Of a DNA stretch of 62,652 nt, positions 8,297 to 15,328 are shown piece after piece. Position 1 is the stretch's first letter. Each line of letters starts with the position of its first letter. Under the pieces are notes generated by a model. The model did no database searches and had not been told where the DNA came from. It saw nothing but the letters and a program-made list of their open reading frames with translations. A program made the position numbers and the translations under genes. This stretch comes from Ectopseudomonas khazarica (lineage in GTDB: Bacteria > Pseudomonadota > Gammaproteobacteria > Pseudomonadales > Pseudomonadaceae): assembly GCF_004521985.1 (NCBI RefSeq), contig NZ_SBHZ01000024.1, positions 1 through 62,652 on the forward strand, given 5' to 3'.

Positions 8297-8974
8297 ATGC
8301 CTATCAATCCCTTTGTCAGCCTGTTCGGCCGTTCACCCATCGGCCCCATGCAGCAGCATATCGCCAAGGCCCACGAGTGCGCGGCGAACCTGGTGCCCTT
8401 CTTCGAGGCCGTGATGGCCGAAGACTGGACCAGGGTTGAACAGGTACAACAGGAGATGTCCCGGCTGGAGCACGAGGCGGACAAGCTGAAGAAAAGCGTG
8501 CGCCTGCATCTGCCCAAGAGCCTGTTTCTGCCGGTGCCGCGCTCGGACCTGCTGGAGCTGCTCAGTGTACAGGACAAAGTCGCCAACCGTGCCAAGGACA
8601 TTGCCGGCCTGATGCTTGGCCGTCAGATGAGCATTCCGCAGGCACTGCAGCCGCTGATGGCTTCCTACGTGCAACGCAGCGTCGATGCCAGCGCCCAGGC
8701 GCTGAAGGCGATGAACGAACTGGATGAGCTGCTCGAGACCGGTTTTGCCGGGCGTGAAGCGGTGCTGGTGGAAACCCTGATCGAAGAGCTCGGCAATATC
8801 GAAAACGATACCGATCGCCTGCAGATCGAGGTCCGCCGCAACCTGTTCAAGCTGGAGAAGGACCTTCCCCCGGTCGATGTGATGTTCCTCTATCAGATCA
8901 TCGACTGGATCGGCGATGTCGCCGACCGTGCCCAACGAGTGGGCAACCGACTGGAACAACTGCTGGCGCGCTAA
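8297..8974 (+). CDS. DUF47 (TIGR00153, PhoU-like) protein, Pit-associated
   Basis: This 225-residue soluble protein is predicted to be almost entirely alpha-helical. It begins M-P-I-N-P-F and matches the TIGR00153/DUF47 family (E. coli YkaA), which is distantly related to PhoU. It ends 38 bases before the inorganic phosphate permease gene, the usual pairing for this family, and probably modulates Pit activity; that role is inferred from pairing, not shown by motifs. A TATACT sequence at 8261-8266, about 30 bases before the ATG, could be its -10 element, but no good -35 partner is visible. Confidence 0.9.
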   Translation: MPINPFVSLFGRSPIGPMQQHIAKAHECAANLVPFFEAVMAEDWTRVEQVQQEMSRLEHEADKLKKSVRLHLPKSLFLPVPRSDLLELLSVQDKVANRAKDIAGLMLGRQMSIPQALQPLMASYVQRSVDASAQALKAMNELDELLETGFAGREAVLVETLIEELGNIENDTDRLQIEVRRNLFKLEKDLPPVDVMFLYQIIDWIGDVADRAQRVGNRLEQLLAR

Positions 8975-9012
8975 GCGCCAGTGTCCTTTCTGGGATCTAC
9001 GGATAATTCATT

Positions 9013-10281
9013 ATGTCTCTGATTGCGGACTACGGGCTGGTTCTGCTCGTTCTTGCCTGCCTTTTCGGTTTTTTCATGGCCTGGGGTGTTGGCGCCAATG
9101 ATGTCGCCAATGCCATGGGTACTTCGGTCGGCTCACGTGCGCTGACCATCAAGCAGGCGATCCTCATCGCCATGGTCTTCGAGTTCGCCGGTGCCTACCT
9201 GGCCGGCGGTCAGGTGACCGAGACGATCAAGAGCGGCATCGTCGATGCCTCGATGATCAGTCCCAACCTGATGGTGCTGGGCATGATGTCCGCGCTGCTG
9301 GCGGCGGGCACCTGGCTGCTGGTCGCATCGACCAAGGGCTGGCCGGTGTCGACCACCCATTCGATCGTCGGTGCGGTGATCGGCTTCGCCGCGGTCGGCG
9401 TGTCGATGGATGCCGTGCACTGGGGTGGCGTCGGCCCGATCGTGGCCAGCTGGGTGATCTCGCCGGTGCTCTCCGGGGTGGTGGCGTTCGGCGTGTTCAT
9501 GAGCGTGCAGAAGCTGATCATCGACACCGAGACGCCCTTCGCCAACGCCAAGCGCTACGTGCCGGTGTACATGTTCCTCACCGGTTTCATGGTGTCGATC
9601 ATGACCGTCACCAAGGGCCTCAAGCACGTCGGCCTGCACCTGAGCGGCGGCGAAGGCTTCCTGCTCTCGGCCGGTATCGGTGTGCTGGTCATGCTGATCG
9701 GCATCGCCCTGCTGAGCCGCATCAAGATCGACGTGGAGGCTGACAAGAGCTTCCACTTCGCCAGCGTCGAGAAGGTGTTCGCGGTGCTGATGATCTTCAC
9801 CGCCTGCTCCATGGCCTTCGCGCATGGTTCCAACGACGTGGCCAATGCGGTCGGCCCGCTGGCAGCCATCGTCGGGGTGATCCAGAGCGGCGGCGAGATG
9901 GTCGGGGCCAAGGCGGCCCTGCCGGCCTGGGTACTGTTGCTGGGTGCGATCGGCATCGTCGTAGGCCTGGCCACCTACGGTTACAAGGTGATCGCCACCA
10001 TCGGCAAGGAAATCACCGAGCTGACCCCCAGCCGTGGCTTCGCCGCCGAACTGGCGACCGCCACCACCGTGGTCGGCGCCTCGGCCATCGGCCTGCCGGT
10101 GTCCACCACGCACACGCTGGTCGGCGCCGTGCTCGGCGTGGGCATCGCCCGGGGTATCGGCGCGCTGAACCTGGGCGTGATCGGCAAGATCTTCATGTCC
10201 TGGCTGATCACCCTGCCGGTCGGCGCCGCGCTGTCGATCTTCTTCTTCTTCATCCTGCGCGGGCTGTTCGGCGGCGTCTGA
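9013..10281 (+). CDS. pit: Inorganic phosphate transporter, Pit family
   Basis: This 422-residue integral membrane protein of the PiT family imports phosphate (as metal-phosphate) with protons. The internal duplication typical of PiT is visible: the signature G-A-N-D-V-A-N-A near residue 30 is repeated as G-S-N-D-V-A-N-A near 275. The paired S-T-T-H motifs follow (P-V-S-T-T-H-S near 115 and P-V-S-T-T-H-T near 362). About ten hydrophobic segments are present, as expected. It follows the DUF47 gene closely and is almost certainly cotranscribed with it. There is no obvious terminator before argE. Confidence 0.94.
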   Translation: MSLIADYGLVLLVLACLFGFFMAWGVGANDVANAMGTSVGSRALTIKQAILIAMVFEFAGAYLAGGQVTETIKSGIVDASMISPNLMVLGMMSALLAAGTWLLVASTKGWPVSTTHSIVGAVIGFAAVGVSMDAVHWGGVGPIVASWVISPVLSGVVAFGVFMSVQKLIIDTETPFANAKRYVPVYMFLTGFMVSIMTVTKGLKHVGLHLSGGEGFLLSAGIGVLVMLIGIALLSRIKIDVEADKSFHFASVEKVFAVLMIFTACSMAFAHGSNDVANAVGPLAAIVGVIQSGGEMVGAKAALPAWVLLLGAIGIVVGLATYGYKVIATIGKEITELTPSRGFAAELATATTVVGASAIGLPVSTTHTLVGAVLGVGIARGIGALNLGVIGKIFMSWLITLPVGAALSIFFFFILRGLFGGV

Positions 10282-10350
10282 TTCGGCGCCGGCGGTTTCC
10301 CCTGAGGTTGGATGCTCCTATGATGGGAGCTCCGACCCAGGAGAGCGCCG

Positions 10351-11517
10351 ATGCCCTTGCCGTCCTTTCAGGAGCAGTTCGCCGCGTTGATTGCAGCGCC
10401 CTCGGTGAGCTGTACCCAGCCGAACTGGGACCAGACCAACGCACCGGTGATCGACCTGCTCGCCGCCTGGCTGAGCGATCTCGGCTTCCGCTGCGAGACC
10501 CAGCAGGTCGCGCCGGGCAAATTCAACCTGCTGGCCAGCTATGGCAGCGGCCCTGGCGGCCTGGTCCTGGCCGGGCACAGCGACACCGTGCCTTTCGACG
10601 CCGCGCTGTGGCAGAGCGACCCGCTCAAGCTGACCGAGGTCGGCGACCGCTGGGTCGGTCTCGGCAGTTGCGACATGAAGGGTTTCTTCGCCCTGGTCAT
10701 CGAGGCCGTTCGGCCGCTTCTCGAACAACCTTTCCAGCAGCCGCTGCTGATTCTCGCCACCTGTGACGAAGAAAGCTCCATGGCCGGCGCCCGTGCCCTG
10801 GCCGATGCCGGCCGGCCGCTGGGCCGGGCGGCGGTGATCGGCGAGCCGACGGGGTTGAAGCCCATCCGCCTGCACAAGGGGGTGATGATGGAACGCATCG
10901 ACATCCTCGGGCAGAGCGGCCATTCCTCCGACCCTGGCCTTGGCCACAGTGCGCTGGAGGCCATGCAGGACGTGATGGGCGAACTGCGCGCCCTGCGTGC
11001 GCAGTGGCAGCGCGAGTTCAACAATCCGCAGTTCGGCGTGCCGCAACCGACGCTCAACCTGGGCTGCATCCACGGCGGCGACAACCCCAACCGTATCTGC
11101 GGGCAGTGCGCGCTGGAGTTCGACCTGCGCCCGTTGCCGGGCATGGACCCGGAGGCACTGCGCGAGGCGATCCGCGGCAAGCTGCAGCCGCTCGCGCTCA
11201 AGCATCAGGTGCGCATCGACTACGGGCCCCTGTTTCCCGCCGTGCCGCCGTTCGAGCAGGCTGCGGATGCGGAGCTGGTGCGCGTGGCCGAGCGATTGAC
11301 CGGACATGCGGCGCAAGCGGTGGCATTTGGCACCGAGGCGCCTTATCTTCAGCACCTTGGCTGCGAGACCCTGGTGCTTGGCCCGGGCGACATCGACTGT
11401 GCGCATCAGCCCGGGGAACACCTGGCACTCTCCCGTATCGAACCTACGGTGACACTGCTGCGCCAACTGATCCAACACTATTGCCTGATTCGGAGTGAAG
11501 ACGTGCAGCGACGATGA
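10351..11517 (+). CDS. argE: Acetylornithine deacetylase ArgE
   Basis: This 388-residue M20-family zinc metallohydrolase removes the acetyl group from N-acetylornithine in arginine synthesis. Metal-binding motifs are G-H-S-D-T-V-P near residue 72, D-M-K-G near 108 and D-E-E-S near 138, followed by the dimerisation domain with the conserved H-K-G region. The catalytic core is complete. It lies 66 bases upstream of argA, so two arginine steps are encoded together. Pseudomonas can also recycle the acetyl group through ArgJ, so ArgE homologues may be partly redundant. Some M20 enzymes act on related acyl-amino acids, but the argA context supports ArgE. Confidence 0.88.
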   Translation: MPLPSFQEQFAALIAAPSVSCTQPNWDQTNAPVIDLLAAWLSDLGFRCETQQVAPGKFNLLASYGSGPGGLVLAGHSDTVPFDAALWQSDPLKLTEVGDRWVGLGSCDMKGFFALVIEAVRPLLEQPFQQPLLILATCDEESSMAGARALADAGRPLGRAAVIGEPTGLKPIRLHKGVMMERIDILGQSGHSSDPGLGHSALEAMQDVMGELRALRAQWQREFNNPQFGVPQPTLNLGCIHGGDNPNRICGQCALEFDLRPLPGMDPEALREAIRGKLQPLALKHQVRIDYGPLFPAVPPFEQAADAELVRVAERLTGHAAQAVAFGTEAPYLQHLGCETLVLGPGDIDCAHQPGEHLALSRIEPTVTLLRQLIQHYCLIRSEDVQRR

Positions 11518-11539
11518 GCGGACCTCTCGAACCGAACAT

Positions 11540-11561
11540 GGCGGGTGATTTCCGCCCTACG
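11540..11561. repeat. REP-like palindrome between argE and argA
   Basis: The unit GGCGG-GTGATTT-CCGCC followed by CTACG matches the repeated palindromes seen at 30376-30398 and 55470-55492 (same arms and CTACG tail). It lies in the 66-base argE-argA gap. It is probably a dispersed REP element rather than an operator. Confidence 0.55.
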
Positions 11562-11583
11562 TCTCGACGCTAACGGATTTGTC

Positions 11584-12882
11584 ATGCACGACTACGTCAA
11601 CTGGCTACGCCACGCTTCGCCCTATATCAATGCTCACCGTGACTGCACCTTCGTGGTCATGCTGCCGGGGGAGGGCGTCGCCCACCCGAACTTCGCCAAC
11701 ATCGTCCACGACCTGGTGCTGCTGCACAGCCTCGGCGTGCGCCTGGTGCTGGTCCACGGCTCGCGCCCGCAGATCGAGACACGCCTGGCCGCGCGTGGCC
11801 TGACCCCGCACTACCATCGCGACCTGCGCATCACCGATGCGCCGACCCTGGAGTGCGTGATCGATGCCGTCGGCCAGCTGCGCATCGCCATCGAGGCACG
11901 CCTGTCCATGGACATGGCCGCCTCGCCGATGCAGGGCGCGCGGCTGCGCCTGACCAGCGGCAACTTCGTCACTGCGCGGCCAATCGGCGTCGTCGACGGC
12001 ATCGATTACCACCACACCGGCGAAGTGCGCCGCATCGACCGCAAGGGCATCAACCGCCAGCTCGACGAGCGCAGCATCGTGCTGCTGTCGCCGCTGGGTT
12101 ATTCGCCCACCGGGGAGATCTTCAACCTGGCCTGTGAGGACGTCGCCACCCGCGCTGCCATCGACCTGGGGGCGGACAAGCTGCTGCTGTTCGGCGCCGA
12201 GGACGGCCTGCTCGACGAGGCGGGCAAGCTGGTGCGCGAGCTGCGCCCGCAGCAGGTGCCCGCGCACCTGACGCGCCTGGGCGGCCACTACCAGGGCGAA
12301 TTGCTCGACGCCGCTGCCCAGGCCTGCCGGGGTGGCGTGAAGCGCAGTCACATCGTCAGCTACGCCACCGATGGTGCCCTGCTCAGCGAACTGTTCACCC
12401 GCACCGGTAACGGTACCCTGGTTGCCCAGGAGCAGTTCGAGTCGCTGCGCGAGGCGAGCATCGAGGATGTCGGTGGTCTGATCGAGCTGATCAGCCCGCT
12501 GGAGGAACAGGGCATCCTGGTGCGTCGCTCGCGCGACGTGCTGGAGCGCGAGATCGAGCAGTTCAGCATCGTCGAGCGTGAAGGGCTGATCATCGCCTGT
12601 GCGGCGCTCTACCCGATCGCCGATTCCGACTGCGGCGAGTTGGCCTGCCTGGCGGTCAATCCGGACTACCGCCATGGCGGTCGCGGTGACGAGCTGCTGG
12701 AGCGTATCGAGGCGCGGGCACGGGCGCAGGGGATCAAGACCCTGTTCGTGCTCACCACCCGCACGGCGCACTGGTTCCGCGAGCGCGGTTTCCAGCCGAG
12801 CAGCGTCGAGCGCATGCCGACGGCGCGCGCATCGCTGTACAACTACCAGCGCAATTCCAAGGTGTTCGAGAAGGCGTTGTAA
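11584..12882 (+). CDS. argA: N-acetylglutamate synthase ArgA
   Basis: This 432-residue enzyme makes N-acetylglutamate from acetyl-CoA and glutamate, the entry step of arginine synthesis. The N-terminal amino-acid-kinase-like domain (about 1-285) senses arginine; the C-terminal GNAT domain (about 290-432) contains the acetyl-CoA loop N-P-D-Y-R-H-G-G-R-G. The ATG at 11584 is preferred over the in-frame GTG at 11545 because M-H-D-Y-V-N-W-L-R-H aligns with the known PAO1 start and the extra 13 codons run through the REP palindrome. Feedback inhibition by arginine is expected from the family. Confidence 0.95.
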   Translation: MHDYVNWLRHASPYINAHRDCTFVVMLPGEGVAHPNFANIVHDLVLLHSLGVRLVLVHGSRPQIETRLAARGLTPHYHRDLRITDAPTLECVIDAVGQLRIAIEARLSMDMAASPMQGARLRLTSGNFVTARPIGVVDGIDYHHTGEVRRIDRKGINRQLDERSIVLLSPLGYSPTGEIFNLACEDVATRAAIDLGADKLLLFGAEDGLLDEAGKLVRELRPQQVPAHLTRLGGHYQGELLDAAAQACRGGVKRSHIVSYATDGALLSELFTRTGNGTLVAQEQFESLREASIEDVGGLIELISPLEEQGILVRRSRDVLEREIEQFSIVEREGLIIACAALYPIADSDCGELACLAVNPDYRHGGRGDELLERIEARARAQGIKTLFVLTTRTAHWFRERGFQPSSVERMPTARASLYNYQRNSKVFEKAL

Positions 12883-12895
12883 CCCGCAACGCCGC

Positions 12896-12922
12896 GACCG
12901 CTGGGAGCGGCTTCAGTCACCA
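12896..12922. repeat. REP-like fragment after argA
   Basis: ACCGCTGGGAGCGGCTTCAG resembles half of the common Pseudomonas REP consensus (GGGAGCGGCTTCAGCCGCGA). It lies between the convergent argA and the RMF-like gene. The second arm is degraded, so this is a weak call. No T-rich terminator was found in this gap. Confidence 0.35.
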
Positions 12923-12938
12923 GCTCGAGAAGCGTCGA

Positions 12939-13130
12939 TCAGGCGCTGTGCTGCTGCAGGCGCATCTGTTCATGGCCGTCGTCCCAGCCGGCCTCCCAGG
13001 CGGCGGCGGGGATTTCGTCGGGGTAGGGTTGGCGGTTTCTGGCCTGGCCGGTAAGGCCGGCCATATAGCCTTGCTGGTAGGCCTTGGTCAGGCTTTCCAG
13101 GCTCCATTGCGGCGTGGCTTCGTCGGCCAT
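12939..13130 (-). CDS. Small RMF-like (ribosome modulation factor family) protein
   Basis: This 63-residue protein has the ribosome modulation factor pattern: Y-Q-Q-G-Y-x-A-G-L-T-G near residues 18-28, then P-Y near 35 and W-E-A-G-W-D-D-G near 45-52. In E. coli RMF the equivalent motifs are H-Q-R-G-Y-x-A-G and W-L-G-G-W. RMF dimerises 70S ribosomes into inactive 100S particles in stationary phase. This copy is acidic rather than strongly basic, so it may bind differently or have another role. It is a separate locus downstream of gshA on the same strand. The Shine-Dalgarno sequence is weak. A gene of similar size stands between gshA and argA in PAO1 (PA5205 by position, from memory). Confidence 0.72.
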   Translation of the reverse strand: MADEATPQWSLESLTKAYQQGYMAGLTGQARNRQPYPDEIPAAAWEAGWDDGHEQMRLQQHSA

Positions 13131-13258
13131 GGGGCGCTGCTCGTCTTTCGTCCGTTACCCGGCAATGCTAGCTGGCCGGGCGGCCTGCAGTGTGGCCGCC
13201 CATCCCGGCTTTTGCTCCGCTGGTTGGCTTTGTGACGCAGTCGACTATTGCCGTTTCG

Positions 13259-14839
13259 TTACACCGCCAGTGCCAGGATGCTCGCCTGGTAGGCGGCGAC
13301 GAACGCGTCGAAGTCGCCAGCGGGCTGCGCTTCCAGCTCGGCCTGCTCGGCCAGCGAGTTCTGCGCGGCCTGCTCGAAGGCAGCCTGCTGCCCGGCGTCG
13401 AGCGGCTGGGCGCGGAAGTACTCGGCGTGCTGCAGGCTCTGCTGCAGGGCGAACTCGGCGAAGCTGGTGCCCTGGCGCAGGATCGCCAGCACCTGCGCCG
13501 ACGGCGTCAGCTCGACATCCGCGACCTTGGCCTGCTGATGGGCCAGCGCCTCGACATGGGCCTGGCTGTCCTGGCTGCGGTCGAGCAGCTCGGCCAGCGG
13601 CAGGATGCGCTCGAGCAGTTCGCCCGCCCAGGCCTTCAACTCCACCGAGCGCCCCTGGCGCTGCAGGTGCAGGCCGGGACGACGCCCTTCCTTGACCACC
13701 TTGAGGAAGTTGCGGGTGCAGTCGCCGCACTCGCCGTTTTCCAGCAGCGGGCTGTCTTCCAGTGCACAGAACAGCAGGAAGGCGTCGATGAAGCGCGCTT
13801 GCGCCACGTCGATGCCCAGCGGCAGGAAGGGGTTGATGTCGAGGCAGCGTACTTCCACGTACTGCACGCCACGGCTGGTCAGCGCCTGGATCGGGCGCTC
13901 GCCGCTGTGGGTGACGCGTTTCGGGCGGATGCTCGAGTAGTACTCGTTCTCGATCTGCAGGATGTTGGTGTTCAGCTGCAGCCACTCGTCGCCACGCTTG
14001 GTGCCCGCCTCGACGTAGGCCGGGTAGGGCGTGCCGACCGCCAGGCGCAGGCTGTCGGTGTAGCTGGCCAGGTCGTTGTAGCACGGCGTCAGGCCGGACT
14101 GGGCGCTGCTCTGGTAGCCCAGGTCGCTCATGCGCAGGCTGGTGGCGTAGGGCAGGTACAGGGTGCTGGCGTCCAGCTCCTGCAGCTGGTGCGGGCGACC
14201 GCGCATGAAGCCCTTGTCCAGCGCCGGCGAAGCACCGAACAGGTACATCAGCAGCCAGCTGTAGCGACGGAAGTTGCGGATCAGCGCGATGTAACGCGCC
14301 GACTGATAGTCGCGTGCGCTCAGCGTGTCGCCTTCGGCCTGCTGCTGCAGTTGCCACAGGCGCTCGGGCAGCGAGAAATTGTAGTGAATGCCGGCGATGC
14401 ACTGCATGGTCTTGCCGTAACGCAGGGCCAGGCCCTTGCGGTACACGTACTTGAGGCGGCCGATGTTGGAGCTGCCATAGCGGGCGATGGGAATGGTCGC
14501 CTCGTCCGGCAGGGCGCAAGGCATCGACGGGCTCCACAGCAGTTCGCTGCCGAGCTTGTCGTAGGCGAAGCGGTGGATACGCTCCAGCTCGCCCAGGGTC
14601 TCGGCCGGGTCGGCGGCCGTTCCGGTGATGAACTCCAGCAGCGACTCGGAGTAGTCGGTGGTGATCTGCGAATGGGTCAGCGCCGAGCCCAGCGCTTGCG
14701 GGTGCGGCGTCAGGGCCAGTTGGCCGTCACGGTCGACGCGCAGGCACTCGCGCTCGATACCATGCAGGCACTCACCCAGCAGGGACAGGTTGGCCGGCTC
14801 GCCGAGCTGGGCCAGGCGGCGGGAGAGAAGATCGCTCAA
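13259..14839 (-). CDS. gshA: Glutamate-cysteine ligase GshA
   Basis: This 526-residue cytoplasmic ligase joins glutamate and cysteine with ATP, the first step of glutathione synthesis. It belongs to the proteobacterial type I family, with the N-terminal G-I-E-R-E-C-L-R motif and the substrate-site region around G-I-H-Y-N-F-S. The start is TTG at 14839, eight bases after TTAGGA, giving M-S-D-L-L-S-R-R-L and the length of the PAO1 enzyme. The in-frame ATG at 14890 is rejected because it would place the start within a sigma-70-like promoter (14869-14897) and add 17 atypical residues. It is transcribed after the thioesterase and tex but apparently also has its own promoter. Confidence 0.95.
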   Translation of the reverse strand: MSDLLSRRLAQLGEPANLSLLGECLHGIERECLRVDRDGQLALTPHPQALGSALTHSQITTDYSESLLEFITGTAADPAETLGELERIHRFAYDKLGSELLWSPSMPCALPDEATIPIARYGSSNIGRLKYVYRKGLALRYGKTMQCIAGIHYNFSLPERLWQLQQQAEGDTLSARDYQSARYIALIRNFRRYSWLLMYLFGASPALDKGFMRGRPHQLQELDASTLYLPYATSLRMSDLGYQSSAQSGLTPCYNDLASYTDSLRLAVGTPYPAYVEAGTKRGDEWLQLNTNILQIENEYYSSIRPKRVTHSGERPIQALTSRGVQYVEVRCLDINPFLPLGIDVAQARFIDAFLLFCALEDSPLLENGECGDCTRNFLKVVKEGRRPGLHLQRQGRSVELKAWAGELLERILPLAELLDRSQDSQAHVEALAHQQAKVADVELTPSAQVLAILRQGTSFAEFALQQSLQHAEYFRAQPLDAGQQAAFEQAAQNSLAEQAELEAQPAGDFDAFVAAYQASILALAV

Positions 14840-14868
14840 GATGCAATTCCTAACTGGGCAGTCGCCAC

Positions 14869-14897
14869 AATATGGGGATCGCCCCCGCACTCTGCAA
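14869..14897 (-). promoter_or_regulatory. Sigma-70-type promoter for gshA
   Basis: Reading the minus strand, TTGCAG (14892-14897) and CATATT (14869-14874) are separated by 17 bases, and the gshA ribosome binding site and TTG start follow about 30 bases later. This spacing and position support independent transcription of gshA and explain why the upstream ATG at 14890 cannot be the start. Confidence 0.55.
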
Positions 14898-14941
14898 GGG
14901 GCACAGTTTCACCCACAGTAGACGAGTTCGCTCAGCGCGGA

Positions 14942-15328
14942 TTACACGCAGGCGAAGGTGCCTTGTGCCTTGGCGACCAGCTTGTCGTCCTGCCAGACCT
15001 CGGCTTCGACCACCTGGGTGCGGCGGCCGGCGTGCAGGACCTTGGCATGGCACAGCACGCTGCCGTCGGAAACCGGGCGGATGTAGTTGATCTTGCATTC
15101 CAGCGTGACGCTGCTCGGGCCGCCGTCGCCCAGGCTGTGGCTGGCCTGGCCCATGGCGGTGTCGATCAGCGAGAACAGCGCGCCGCCATGCAGCTTGCCG
15201 TGCAGGTTGCGCAGGTCATCGGTCAGGGCCAGGCGGATGCGCGCCTCGCCGCCGCCGACCTGCAGGATCTCCAGTCCGAGCAGGCGGGAGAAGGCGCTGC
15301 TCGCGCCCACCTCCTGCTTGCCGCTCAT
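14942..15328 (-). CDS. PaaI-type hotdog-fold thioesterase
   Basis: This 128-residue protein has the hotdog thioesterase core. The signature N-L-H-G-K-L-H-G-G-A-L-F-S-L-I-D-T-A-M-G lies near residues 41-60 (compare H-G-G-x-x-x-x-x-x-D-x-A in PaaI/YdiI enzymes). It probably hydrolyses acyl- or aryl-CoA thioesters in the cytoplasm; the substrate cannot be deduced. Its ATG overlaps the tex stop by four bases (ATGA), so it is translationally coupled to tex. The same neighbour occurs in PAO1 (PA5202 next to tex). Confidence 0.88.
   Translation of the reverse strand: MSGKQEVGASSAFSRLLGLEILQVGGGEARIRLALTDDLRNLHGKLHGGALFSLIDTAMGQASHSLGDGGPSSVTLECKINYIRPVSDGSVLCHAKVLHAGRRTQVVEAEVWQDDKLVAKAQGTFACV

Noticed and set aside
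14840..14890. An ATG start for gshA at 14890
   Set aside because: It would place the start inside the sigma-70-like promoter at 14869-14897 and add 17 residues absent from known GshA; the TTG at 14839 has a good ribosome binding site and the correct length.
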